64,000 nucleotides of DNA from an uncultured Eubacteriales bacterium (GTDB taxonomy: Bacteria; Bacillota; Clostridia; Oscillospirales; CAG-272), in NCBI GenBank assembly GCA_934446365.1, contig CAKSDZ010000001.1, positions 434,001-498,000 on the forward strand, written 5' to 3'. This document shows, in pieces, positions 26,301 through 33,885 of this stretch; position 1 is the first letter of the stretch, and each line of letters begins with the position of its first letter. The notes under the pieces were generated by a model that worked only from the letters and a program-made list of their open reading frames with translations, ran no database searches and was not told the origin of the DNA. Both the position numbers and the translations under genes were made by a program.

Positions 26301-26507
26301 GGCGAGCTTGCGCAGGGCGAGCATACGCTCGAGCTTGTCTTCTTCGGCAACCGCATGAATACGCTCGGACAGCTCCACAACACCGACGACAACATCCCGT
26401 GGGCCGGAAACGGCGCATGGCGCACAAAAGGCAGATTCTGGACGGATGAGTATATGCTCTATCCGACCGGCATCATGACCGCTCCGAGGATCCTGACGGA
26501 AGAATAA
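23397..26507 (+). CDS. Glycoside hydrolase, GH106 (alpha-L-rhamnosidase)-like
   Basis: A 1,036-residue protein. The N-terminal portion has the typical start of this clan: YRAAPFWAWNCELDPTLLEK, then YLKEMGFGGFMMHPRVGM and WLYDEDKWPSGFAGG, a TIM-barrel with D-E-D-K-W active-site region. The middle includes IFTDEPNF and MTGHLLNEPTLGSQT (acidic candidates). The C-terminal third is beta-sandwich-like with FTGGGKKTVEISKYRG. No signal peptide is visible, so it should act inside the cell on imported oligosaccharides. ATG at 23376 is in frame, but GTGAGGTTACAACT fits ATG at 23397. Exact substrate unproven. Confidence 0.78.
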   Translation: MLYPKNDTEKLDMDLFRNPTAEYRAAPFWAWNCELDPTLLEKEIDYLKEMGFGGFMMHPRVGMATPYLSEEYMELVRTCVEKGKQNDMLAWLYDEDKWPSGFAGGLNTKEEENRQKSLFITSFPYNDGTLVTEYDKAHATDRLPETKYYFVACFDVLLNEDSRLISYKRIELADEIPAGHEKWFAYVEYAVPSPYYNNQAYCDTLQKGVIESFIKITHDAYKKHFKKDFGGVIPAIFTDEPNFRTKKTLNFAADKHGIVIPYTTDFDKTFRDAYGISIEDHLPVLVWEPADGIPSRIRYWYHDHITERFAEAFCDTVGKWCEENGILMTGHLLNEPTLGSQTVCVGDAMRCYRGFTLPGIDMLCDHRELNTAKQAQSAVHQYGRPGVTSELYGVTNWNFDFRGHKLQGDWQAALGVTCRVPHLFWVSMGGEAKRDYPASIGYQSPWYTEYKHIEDHFARVNTVMTRGVPDVKIGVVHPVESYWLHFGPNDQTVRHRNDLDNRFSEFTQWMLYGLLDFDFISESLLPSQYKETESGFVVGKMNYNTVVVPALETIRSTTLDALKKFRAAGGDVIFIGEAPIYVDAVPSDEAKKFAAECRQIPWVRGELYNALASRKFLDIRELNGNASGNLIYQLRDDGSRKNLFISHVLKPRNYDVSYIESYYVNLKGEWTVSEYDTLAGEKRKLKVSYRNGKTVFLWVCGGDSSLLLELTPEKDASEDGFVYVDKDYSKAEYPAHCAKFELSEPNVLLLDRPEYSVGGGEMRPALNILKADEIIRRELGLHIRGNQMAQPWIEPLDKNPKDKVRLRYTFDSDIEYEGAHLALEAPEYTEITFNGEPVPMNIDGYYIDEASIKTVPMPKIKKGENELVLDLRVGDITPLESYYLLGNFGVEHHGIYSKLTALPDVLYFDDITSQKLPFYGANIKYRMTFTGGGKKTVEISKYRGAVIKVFLDGECKGYIDFPPHRLYLGELAQGEHTLELVFFGNRMNTLGQLHNTDDNIPWAGNGAWRTKGRFWTDEYMLYPTGIMTAPRILTEE

Positions 26508-26521
26508 ATCCCAAATTAGCA

Positions 26522-26556
26522 AATCTCCCCGCCGATTACCGGCGGGGAGATTCTAT
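26522..26556. terminator. Bidirectional terminator
   Basis: AATCTCCCCGCCG (26522-26534) and its complement (26540-26552) form a 13-base-pair stem with loop ATTAC, placed between convergent GH106-like and sigma-operon genes. Confidence 0.82.
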
Positions 26557-26569
26557 TTTGCGCATGGTT

Positions 26570-27040
26570 TTACGGATATTTTTCTAAAATATCGCGCATG
26601 GAAGCGGAGAACGCCGAAACACCGATACCGGACGGCTTGATTTTATTTTCCGCTTCGACGTAATATAAAAGCGTCATGTCTCCGGTTGAATCGATTCGGG
26701 TGACGGTATAGAGAATCTCCTCATCCCGCACGGACGGCATCTCTTCCGTCAACGACATTTGGGAAAGCATCTCATCGATCGCTAAAACCGTTTTCTCGTC
26801 TTCATAATCCCGAAGCATCTTCCCATCCGCCTCGATCATAATCCGTTTCACGTAAGCCTCCTTTCCCTTCAAGTGGAATAGGTCGACGCCCGGCGAAAGC
26901 AGAACGGAAAAAACGATCAAAAGACAGGCAGCGGCCGATGAAAAAGAAAGAATCATGCTTCTTCTCGTCATTTTCCGCTCCGACACAAGCCGGTCACGCT
27001 TTTCATAAAGCGTGCGCTTATATTCCTCCGGTGTTTTCAT
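26570..27040 (-). CDS. Putative membrane anti-sigma-type protein
   Basis: A 156-residue protein with a basic cytoplasmic N-terminus (residues 1-30, rich in K/R/E), one TM (about residues 32-52, SMILSFSSAAACLLIVFSVLL) and an extracytoplasmic C-terminal domain of about 100 residues. The start ATG at 27040 overlaps the stop of the upstream ECF sigma gene (ATGA), so the pair is coupled as typical sigma/anti-sigma genes are. No zinc-anti-sigma HxxxCxxC motif is present. Anti-sigma role is inference from context and topology; no family is recognised. Confidence 0.55.
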   Translation of the reverse strand: MKTPEEYKRTLYEKRDRLVSERKMTRRSMILSFSSAAACLLIVFSVLLSPGVDLFHLKGKEAYVKRIMIEADGKMLRDYEDEKTVLAIDEMLSQMSLTEEMPSVRDEEILYTVTRIDSTGDMTLLYYVEAENKIKPSGIGVSAFSASMRDILEKYP

Positions 27041-27579
27041 TCGTATGACCACTCCCTTTCCATTGTGGCATGCAGAGCCGCTCTTGCCCGCATAATCAGA
27101 TTCTCGATTTGCTTGCGGGATTTTTTCATAACGGCACCCGCTTCCGAATATGACATATCCTCAAAATAAAGCAGATGAATGACCGTGGCATAATCCTGAG
27201 GAAGCCCCGCAATCGCTTTGTGCAACGTCCGTTTCTCCTCATTTTTCAGCATTTCCTGCTCAAAGGAGCGGTATGCCTCCGATTTTTCGGCGGTTTCTTC
27301 ATCGGAATACACAATTCTCCCCTGCTTTTTCAGATAATTGAAGGCTTTGTTGCGTGCGATCGTAAAAAGATACGTTTTGAGCGATACCCGAAAATCATAT
27401 CGCTTCGGATGAAGCAGAAGCTCCAAAAAGGCGTCTTGGGACAAATCCTCGGCGGCGTCGAGATCGCCGGTATAGCGGTTGATAAAGAAAATCAGATTTT
27501 CACGGTAAAGCTCCACAATTCCGTCGAAAGCCGTTTTCTCGCCCGACAGATACTGACGATATAAGCTCTCGCCGTCCAT
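27037..27579 (-). CDS. ECF-type RNA polymerase sigma factor
   Basis: A 180-residue sigma-70 family protein of the extracytoplasmic-function group. Region 2 is at residues 15-85 (FDGIVELYRENLIFFINRY, then DAAEDLSQDAFLELLLHP and FTIARNKAFNYLKK), and region 4 at about 112-170 (LPQDYATVIHLLYFEDMSYS, then EAGAVMKKSRKQIENLIMRA). No region 1 or 3 is visible. RBS AGGAGGCGTCTGAT. It lies between a lipoprotein gene upstream and a small membrane protein downstream, a probable self-contained signalling operon. Confidence 0.92.
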   Translation of the reverse strand: MDGESLYRQYLSGEKTAFDGIVELYRENLIFFINRYTGDLDAAEDLSQDAFLELLLHPKRYDFRVSLKTYLFTIARNKAFNYLKKQGRIVYSDEETAEKSEAYRSFEQEMLKNEEKRTLHKAIAGLPQDYATVIHLLYFEDMSYSEAGAVMKKSRKQIENLIMRARAALHATMEREWSYE

Positions 27580-27602
27580 ATCAGACGCCTCCTCTCAAAA
27601 GA

Positions 27603-28190
27603 TTATTTCAGATTTTTAAAAGCGGTTTCGATTTCCTGACAGGTTTCCTTCGACGCCATGCAGAGCATCACGACGTTGCCGTTTACCGCAACGGTCACCT
27701 CTTCGGCAAACATGCAAATCCACTTTCCCGGATCGGCATGGGTTTCTATCAAATTGGCAACCTCCTCCGTTTTGTCGGTATCAACCCTAACAAGACAGAA
27801 GGAATATCCGCCGCCCATCATGTACTCCGAGGCCACAGCTTCCGCAAAGTCAAAATTCGTGCCGAAATAGCGTGCAAGATTTTCCGCATCCACTTCCGTA
27901 TTGTAGAAATTATCTACCGATTTTCCGCAAGCCGCATAGACCTTTTCAAGAATATCCATAAGCGCCATATTGTCGATCGTCTCTGCCGGCTCCGGCGCTT
28001 CGGTCGTTTCCTCGGGCTTTGTCGTATCCTCCGCTCCCGTTGTCTCTGTCGGCGTCTTCGTTTCCTCCGGATTTTTTGTGTCCGAGGGCGTGCTTCCGGT
28101 GGTTTCGGTCGGGGCCGGCGTTTTGCCGCATGCGGCAAAAAGACACAGAAGTGTGGCAAGTGTTAGAATGGTACAAATCAGTTTTTTCAT
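27603..28190 (-). CDS. Secreted lipoprotein with Thr/Glu/Pro-rich linker
   Basis: A 195-residue protein. N-terminus MKKLICTILTLATLLCLFAAC with a lipobox (F-A-A-C21), then a 55-residue low-complexity region rich in T, E and P (residues 23-75, mature 'stalk'), then a globular domain of about 115 residues starting near NMALMDILEKVYAACGK. The domain has no family recognised by eye but resembles clostridial DUF4358-type lipoproteins in layout. Cotranscribed with the ECF sigma gene 23 bases downstream, so it may be a signal-input or target protein of that system (inference). Confidence 0.72.
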   Translation of the reverse strand: MKKLICTILTLATLLCLFAACGKTPAPTETTGSTPSDTKNPEETKTPTETTGAEDTTKPEETTEAPEPAETIDNMALMDILEKVYAACGKSVDNFYNTEVDAENLARYFGTNFDFAEAVASEYMMGGGYSFCLVRVDTDKTEEVANLIETHADPGKWICMFAEEVTVAVNGNVVMLCMASKETCQEIETAFKNLK

Positions 28191-28470
28191 TGTTTTTTCC
28201 TTTCTCTATGCTCTGTGTATAATCACAAGCAGTCAGTCCGGGAACTTTCCTTTAAATTTTGTATTTTGTTTTCGGACTTTGTCTATTATACAAATGAAAC
28301 GAAAAAAACACTCTCTGATTTTTTAAAATTTTATTTGTTTTTTCAGTATACCATAAAATGCGCAAAAATCAACCGTCATATATAGACCTCACGACTTCCG
28401 CAAACTTTTCATATACTGTCATTGTTTAAAAGAGGGCCGCAAGGCCTCTCACGAATAGGGGGAATTTTTT

Positions 28471-30288
28471 ATGTGCTCGATCTGCGGCATTTTGGGCGGG
28501 AATCAAGACCACCGACGTGAAGTGATTTCCGCCGTCAATGAAACGATGAAAACAAGAGGTCCCGATCAAAACGGGATTTACCTCTCCGGAAATGTGTCCC
28601 TCGGACACAACCGGCTCGCCATTATCGACGTCGAAAACGGCATACAGCCGATGACAAGAAGCTACATGGGACGCGACTTCACCATCGTTTACAACGGAGA
28701 GCTGTACAATACGCCGGAGCTTACCGCTCTCATCAAAGAACACGGCGTCACACCCACAACCTACTGCGACACGGAGGTCGTCCTATACCTCTATATCCTT
28801 TTCGGGAAAAAATGCGCTTCCATGCTCGACGGCATCTTTGCTTTCGCGGTATATGACGCGGCGCTGGACGAAACCTATCTCGCACGTGACCGCTTCGGCA
28901 TCAAGCCATTGTTTTATACCGTTTCGGGAGATACGCTCATCTTTGCTTCCGAAATCAAGGCATTGCTCCGGTATCCCGGCATCAGGCCTGAGGTAGACAA
29001 AATCGGCCTTTGGGAGCTTCTGTTCCTCTCTCCCGACCGGATCGGCTGTATTTTCAAGGGGATCCGTGAAATCGAGCCCGCACATCAGGCGGTATGGAAA
29101 AACGGCGCGCTGTCCGTCGAGGCTTACTGGAAGCTCACGGCGGGCGAATGTCGGGACAGCCGTTCCGATATCATCGAAAATACCCGCTTCCTGCTGAAAG
29201 ACGCCATCCGCCGTCAGCTCGTATCGGACGTACCGCTGTGCACCCTGCTCTCCGGCGGACTCGATTCCTCCGTCATCAGCTCCGTTGCGGCGGAATATTA
29301 CAGAGAACACGGTATGACGCTTGATACCTATTCGTTTGAATACGAGGGCAACCGGGAGAATTTCAAAAGCAGTCTTTTCCAGCCGCAAAGCGACGACGAA
29401 TATGCCGTCTACATGGCGCACTATCTCGGCACCCGTCATCATGTTCTGACCGCTCCCACAAATGAAGTCGCGGGGCTGCTCGGCACGGCGGCGCTCGCAA
29501 GGGACTTTCCGGGGCAGGCGGACATCGATTCTTCTCTGCTGTATTTCTGCCGGCGGATTAAGGAGCGGCACACGGTGGCGATCTCCGGAGAATGCGCCGA
29601 CGAGATTTTCGGCGGATATCCGTGGTTTTACCGTCCGGAAATGCTCGCCCATCCCTTTTTCCCATGGATTCATGAGCCGATGCTGCGCGCTTCCCTTTTT
29701 GACGACGAGCTCGTCCACGCCGCAGAGGGCTATGACTATATCCGGACAAAATATAAGGAAAGCATGGATGCCTGCCCGCTTCTCGACACGGATACCGAGC
29801 CGATGCGCCAAAGCCGCCTTGCCACATGGCTTTCCGTCAAGTTCTTTATGACCTCCCTGCTCGAACGCAAGGACCGCATGAGCATGGCCTCAGCCGTGGA
29901 GGTGCGCGTCCCGTTTGCCGACCACCGCATTTTGGAATATGTATACAACGTGCCGTGGGAAATCAAATTTGAAAATCAGGTGGAGAAAGCGCTTCTGCGC
30001 AACGCAATGGCGGAGTATCTGCCGGAAAAAATCCTGACACGCAAGAAAAGCCCCTATCCGAAAACGCAGAATCCCGAATATGAACGCGCGGTCAGAGATA
30101 CTCTTCGCGAAAGGCTGCAAAAAAAGAACACACCTTTATCCGCTATGCTGAACAGGAAAAAATTTGAAGAATTTTTAACCTCCGACAACGAAACATGGTT
30201 CGGGCAGCTCATGAGCCGCCCGCAGCTGCTCGCATGGCTGCTGCAATTCGACATTTGGGCGGAAGCCTATCACATCGATTTTGTATAA
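28471..30288 (+). CDS. asnB: Asparagine synthase (glutamine-hydrolysing) AsnB
   Basis: A 605-residue two-domain amidotransferase converting aspartate, glutamine and ATP to asparagine. The N-terminal class II glutaminase begins MCSICGILGG (nucleophile Cys2) with NGELYN and ARDRFGIKPLFY; the C-terminal synthetase has the pyrophosphate loop LLSGGLDSSVISSV near residue 265 and SGECADEIFGGYPWF, then KDRMSMASAVEVRVPFADH. Length is family-normal. RBS AGGGGGAATTTTTT. A GAGGGCC-GCAA-GGCCTCTC hairpin lies in the leader 25 bases upstream, and no T-box was recognised. Confidence 0.95.
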   Translation: MCSICGILGGNQDHRREVISAVNETMKTRGPDQNGIYLSGNVSLGHNRLAIIDVENGIQPMTRSYMGRDFTIVYNGELYNTPELTALIKEHGVTPTTYCDTEVVLYLYILFGKKCASMLDGIFAFAVYDAALDETYLARDRFGIKPLFYTVSGDTLIFASEIKALLRYPGIRPEVDKIGLWELLFLSPDRIGCIFKGIREIEPAHQAVWKNGALSVEAYWKLTAGECRDSRSDIIENTRFLLKDAIRRQLVSDVPLCTLLSGGLDSSVISSVAAEYYREHGMTLDTYSFEYEGNRENFKSSLFQPQSDDEYAVYMAHYLGTRHHVLTAPTNEVAGLLGTAALARDFPGQADIDSSLLYFCRRIKERHTVAISGECADEIFGGYPWFYRPEMLAHPFFPWIHEPMLRASLFDDELVHAAEGYDYIRTKYKESMDACPLLDTDTEPMRQSRLATWLSVKFFMTSLLERKDRMSMASAVEVRVPFADHRILEYVYNVPWEIKFENQVEKALLRNAMAEYLPEKILTRKKSPYPKTQNPEYERAVRDTLRERLQKKNTPLSAMLNRKKFEEFLTSDNETWFGQLMSRPQLLAWLLQFDIWAEAYHIDFV

Positions 30289-30290
30289 AA

Positions 30291-30325
30291 AGAAAAAGGC
30301 GGTGAAAACCGCCTTTTTCTTTTTT
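30291..30325. terminator. Bidirectional terminator between asnB and hsp20
   Basis: AAAAAGGCGGT and ACCGCCTTTTT pair around GAAA (30304-30307), flanked by A- and T-rich runs, between convergent genes. Confidence 0.85.
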
Positions 30326-30329
30326 GATA

Positions 30330-30785
30330 TCATTCGATTTCCACATGCCTCGGCGAGGAGGAAACCGTCTCTTTCTTCGGGAGCGTCAGCGTCAAGACGC
30401 CGTTATCGTATTTCGCCTTGATGTTCTCCGTATCGATTTCCGAAACGTCAAACTGTCTCGAATAAAGACCGTAGGAACGCTCGCAGCGGATATATTTGTC
30501 TTTCTTATCCGTGTCCTCGTGCTCGGAATGGCGCTCGGCGCGAACCGTCAAAACATCGCCGTCGATATCAAGACCGATATCCTCCTTTTTAAATCCCGGC
30601 AGGTCGGCTTCCAGCACATATTCCTTGCCGTTATCGGTGATATCCGTCTTGAATTCGGAAAGCGCTCTCGAATCAAAGAATCCAAACGGATTGGAAAAGA
30701 AATTCCTTTCAAAAGCTTCCATATCGCGGAAAGGATTATAAGAAGATACATTGTTTTTGCGTTCATAGGGTTTGAGATCAAACAT
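30330..30785 (-). CDS. Hsp20/alpha-crystallin small heat-shock protein
   Basis: A 151-residue holdase chaperone. The alpha-crystallin domain spans roughly residues 42-140: ITDNGKEYVLEADLPGFKKE, DIDGDVLTVRAERHSE, and the A-x-Y-x-N-G-V-L motif KAKYDNGVLTLTLPKKE near residue 123. The N-terminal part has NPFRDMEAFERNFFSNPFG. RBS CGGAGGTAATTATT. A perfect CIRCE operator lies 216 bases upstream, so it is probably repressed by HrcA at normal temperature, and a structured leader may add post-transcriptional control. Confidence 0.94.
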   Translation of the reverse strand: MFDLKPYERKNNVSSYNPFRDMEAFERNFFSNPFGFFDSRALSEFKTDITDNGKEYVLEADLPGFKKEDIGLDIDGDVLTVRAERHSEHEDTDKKDKYIRCERSYGLYSRQFDVSEIDTENIKAKYDNGVLTLTLPKKETVSSSPRHVEIE

Positions 30786-30864
30786 AATAATTACCTCCGA
30801 ATTTTACTAAAATTTGTTATTATTTTATCTTAATCCGATTGTATTTATACACGTTCGGCGTGGA

Positions 30865-30897
30865 TTAAGCGACCCCCGGACGGCAAGCATGAAACAT
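30865..30897 (-). CDS. Possible ten-codon upstream ORF in the hsp20 leader
   Basis: AAGGAGATGGTTGCC precedes ATG at 30897, which opens M-F-H-A-C-R-P-G-V-A and a TAA at 30865-30867. It lies 80 bases upstream of hsp20 inside the region between CIRCE and the start codon. Good RBS spacing is the only support. Confidence 0.3.
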   Translation of the reverse strand: MFHACRPGVA

Positions 30898-31000
30898 GGC
30901 AACCATCTCCTTTTCGGATCCCATCTCTTGGATCCTTACATTTTTTATTATAGTCCGCTTTGTGACAAAGAAACGGTTTTTATATGAACAGCTTGTAAAT

Positions 31001-31027
31001 TTAGCACTCACAATACAAGAGTGCTAA
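31001..31027. promoter_or_regulatory. CIRCE operator (HrcA binding site)
   Basis: TTAGCACTC (31001-31009), a nine-base spacer, GAGTGCTAA (31019-31027): an exact match to the consensus inverted repeat bound by the heat-shock repressor HrcA. The hsp20 gene, transcribed leftward, is the likely target; the rightward 5'-nucleotidase gene starts 163 bases away. Confidence 0.95.
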
Positions 31028-31190
31028 ATTTTATTTTTCAAAGAATATGCTCATCTTGCAGCTTTCGCGAAAAATTGCAGAAAATCAGAAAATAAGTATC
31101 GATTTTCCATCAAATCTATGGTAAAATATCCGTACCCGGTTATGCTGTCGGCAAACGCATAACAAATCCATATCAAAACGGAGCTTATAT

Positions 31191-33101
31191 ATGAAAACGG
31201 TAAGAAAAATCCTCACTTTTTTCCTCTGTATGCTGCTTATGTGCGCCGCTCTGCTGCAAATCGCGGCAACGTCCCCCGAGATGCCGGAAAAGACGGCCAC
31301 CATCCTGTTTACCCACGACATGCACTCGCATTTTCTTCCGGTCAAAACGGAAAACGGCGGCGAATCCGGCGGCTATGCGAGACTCTATACCCTGCTCGAA
31401 CGGGAACGCGCGGCAGCCCCCGGCGCCATCACCCTTGACGGCGGCGATTTCTCCATGGGCTCGCTTTTCCAAACGATCTACGCAACCGATGCCGCGGAGC
31501 TTCGGATTCTCGGCAATCTCGGCTACGATGCGGTGACGCTCGGCAATCACGAGTTCGACTTCCGTCAAAGCGGATTGACGGAGATGCTGACAAATGCGCT
31601 CCTCTCCGAAGACGCGCTGCCGCCGATCGTCCTTTCCAATTATTTCCCGCACAAGGAGGGCGACGAGGGCTTCACGGAATCCGACGCTGCCGCATGGCAG
31701 GCTTATGAGGATTACGGAATCCGCGATTATATCATGATTGAAAAGGAAGGCGTCCGCTTCGCGGTTTTCGGCATATTCGGAGAAGAATCCCATGAGGACG
31801 CGCCGATGTCCGGCATGGTTTTTGAGGACCCGGTCACGGCGGCAGGACGCGTCGTCGCCGCCATTCAGGCAAACGAAACATATGACTTTATCGTCTGCCT
31901 TTCCCACTCCGGAACCTCCGAAAAGCTCTCGGATTCCGAGGATGTGAAGCTTGCCAAGGCCGTTGACGGCATCGATGTCATTATAAGCGGTCATTCCCAC
32001 ACAACGCTGACGGAGCCGCTCTCCGTAAACGACACCCTGATCGTCTCCTGCGGCTCCTATGCGCAGAATCTCGGCGTGCTGAAAATCGCCCGCGGAACAA
32101 ACGGAAAGGTCAAGCTCTTGTCCTACGAGCTGATTCCGGTCGATGAAACGGTGGAGGAAAATGCGGAAATTGCAGCTGTCATCGCCGATTACAAGGAGCT
32201 GGTATCCGAGCATTATCTGACAAATTACGGCATGACCTTCGACGAGGTGCTCGCCGTTTCCCCGTTTGATTTCGACGAGGTCTACGGCGCGCAGGCGGAC
32301 AAGGCCATCGGAAACCTCATCGCCGATGCCTACTGGTATGCGGTAAAGGAAGCGGAAGGCGATGATGCGGAGCCGCTCGCCTTCACCATGAACGCCGCCG
32401 GCGTTATCCGCGGCACCTTCCCCGCCGGAAGCATAACGGTGAGCGACGCCTTTAACGTGCTGTCTCTCGGCGTCGGCGCGGACGGCACACCCGGTTATCC
32501 GCTTGTTTCCTTTTACCTCACCGGACGCGAAATCAAAGACGGATTCGAGGTCGATGCCTCCGTCACGCCGCTGATGCCGGCGGCACAGCTATACGGACGC
32601 GGCATGTACTGGAAATACAACACAAGCCGCATGATCTTCAACAAGGTTGTCGAAGGGGGACAGACTTTGGAGGACGGAACCGTGGTGCCGCTTGAAGATG
32701 ACAAGCTGTATCGGATCGTCACCGGTCTTTACTGCTGTCAGATGCTTTCCACCGTCAACGCGAAATCCTTCGGAATCCTCAGCATCACACCCCGCAACGC
32801 GGACGGCAGCTTCGTCACCGATTATGATTCAAATGAAATTAAGGAATGGTATGCGCTCGCGTCCTATCTTCAAACCTTCGAGAAAAATGAGGACGGCATC
32901 CCCGTCGTCCCCGAAACCTACTCCTCACCGGAGGCACGCAAGGTCGTATATGCCAGCATGAATCCGTATGAGCTGCTCTGCGGCGCCAATATTTTTACAT
33001 GGGCAGTCATCCTGATTGTACTTCTCATCATCGCCGTCATCGTGCTTGTCACTATAAAAATCGTGAGAAGAAAGAAAAAGCGCCAAGCCGATAAAGCTTA
33101 A
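31191..33101 (+). CDS. Surface 5'-nucleotidase / UDP-sugar hydrolase family protein
   Basis: A 636-residue exported phosphoesterase. Signal peptide in residues 1-26; metallophosphatase domain with THDMHSHF (near 42), GGDFSMGS, LGNHEFDF (near 116), CLSHSG and SGHSHTTL (near 268), all metal ligands present; C-terminal 5'-nucleotidase domain about residues 340-560 with NAAGVIRG; a TM anchor near residue 605 followed by a lysine/arginine-rich tail, so it is held on the cell surface. It likely releases nucleosides outside that feed salvage enzymes such as deoD and pdp (inference). Confidence 0.9.
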   Translation: MKTVRKILTFFLCMLLMCAALLQIAATSPEMPEKTATILFTHDMHSHFLPVKTENGGESGGYARLYTLLERERAAAPGAITLDGGDFSMGSLFQTIYATDAAELRILGNLGYDAVTLGNHEFDFRQSGLTEMLTNALLSEDALPPIVLSNYFPHKEGDEGFTESDAAAWQAYEDYGIRDYIMIEKEGVRFAVFGIFGEESHEDAPMSGMVFEDPVTAAGRVVAAIQANETYDFIVCLSHSGTSEKLSDSEDVKLAKAVDGIDVIISGHSHTTLTEPLSVNDTLIVSCGSYAQNLGVLKIARGTNGKVKLLSYELIPVDETVEENAEIAAVIADYKELVSEHYLTNYGMTFDEVLAVSPFDFDEVYGAQADKAIGNLIADAYWYAVKEAEGDDAEPLAFTMNAAGVIRGTFPAGSITVSDAFNVLSLGVGADGTPGYPLVSFYLTGREIKDGFEVDASVTPLMPAAQLYGRGMYWKYNTSRMIFNKVVEGGQTLEDGTVVPLEDDKLYRIVTGLYCCQMLSTVNAKSFGILSITPRNADGSFVTDYDSNEIKEWYALASYLQTFEKNEDGIPVVPETYSSPEARKVVYASMNPYELLCGANIFTWAVILIVLLIIAVIVLVTIKIVRRKKKRQADKA

Positions 33102-33104
33102 AAC

Positions 33105-33142
33105 AAAAAGCCGGACAGAGAAAATCTCTGTCCGGCTTTTTT
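33105..33142. terminator. Bidirectional terminator
   Basis: AAAAGCCGGACAGAG pairs with CTCTGTCCGGCTTTT around AAAAT, with A and T runs, between the convergent nucleotidase and PAP2 genes. Confidence 0.87.
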
Positions 33143-33885
33143 CATGATACGCTTATCGTTTCCTTTTCCTCGGCCTTTGCTTCGACCTCGGCGGATTTTT
33201 TCTTCTTTCTTGGCTTCCAGTGATATACAAGCGGATAGACGACCGCGCACACAGCAAGTCCCGCGAAAACGTCGATAACGGAATGCTGCCTCAAAAATAC
33301 GGTCGAAATGCTGATGAGAATGGTAAAAATGCCAAAGATAAGCCGCCAATACCATTTTCCGAAGCGTTCACTGTGCCATGCGGCGAAAAACACGGCAAAT
33401 GAGCCGATGACATGCAAAGACGGGCAAACATTGGTGTTGGTATCGAAATCATAAAGATAAAAAGCGATGTCGACAAGAAAATTGTCCCGTCCGATTTCCT
33501 CCGCCGTCTGCGGACGGAGCTCCTGCATATTCGGGAAAACGGCATAAACAAGACAGGTAATGCTGTATGTAATGATGATAAACCACATGTATTTTTTGAA
33601 AGTCGGAATCTCAAAAAACATGGAATATAAGAGCATTCCCGCAAGAAATACAAACCACAGATAATACGGAATGATGAAAAGCTCGCAGAACGGAATCCGG
33701 TCGTCAAGCGGACACCATATCGCATAATAGGTAATTTCATGTCCGAAAAGCCCCGTAAGCCATGGCAGTCCTCGCTCCAAAAAAGCGAATGCCAGTCCGT
33801 AAATCGGCCAAAAAAGAAGTAACCACAGGTGAGAAAATTCAGGGGTGTTAAGCTTATGAAATCGAAATTTACGATAATCTACCAT
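33142..33885 (-). CDS. PAP2 superfamily membrane phosphatase/transferase
   Basis: A 247-residue membrane protein with about six TM segments. PAP2 motifs visible: the middle motif VCPSLHVIGSFAVFFA (P-S-L-H) near residue 153 and the last motif FLRQHSVIDVFAGL (R-x-x-x-S/H-x-x-x-D type) near 197, with a highly charged C-terminal tail of K/E. Loop order matches the inositol-phosphotransferase-like/AUR1 subgroup rather than classic PgpB. It probably removes or transfers a phospho-head group on a lipid. Its start lies inside the 3' end of the upstream glycosyltransferase (17-base overlap). Confidence 0.82.
   Translation of the reverse strand: MVDYRKFRFHKLNTPEFSHLWLLLFWPIYGLAFAFLERGLPWLTGLFGHEITYYAIWCPLDDRIPFCELFIIPYYLWFVFLAGMLLYSMFFEIPTFKKYMWFIIITYSITCLVYAVFPNMQELRPQTAEEIGRDNFLVDIAFYLYDFDTNTNVCPSLHVIGSFAVFFAAWHSERFGKWYWRLIFGIFTILISISTVFLRQHSVIDVFAGLAVCAVVYPLVYHWKPRKKKKSAEVEAKAEEKETISVS

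Noticed and set aside
25341..26522. 393-codon leftward ORF opposite the GH106-like gene
   Set aside because: Antisense to a well-supported coding sequence, no family features, no RBS.
28330..28470. T-box or riboswitch before asnB
   Set aside because: Only a short GAGGGCC hairpin is present; no T-box bulge or specifier loop could be recognised.
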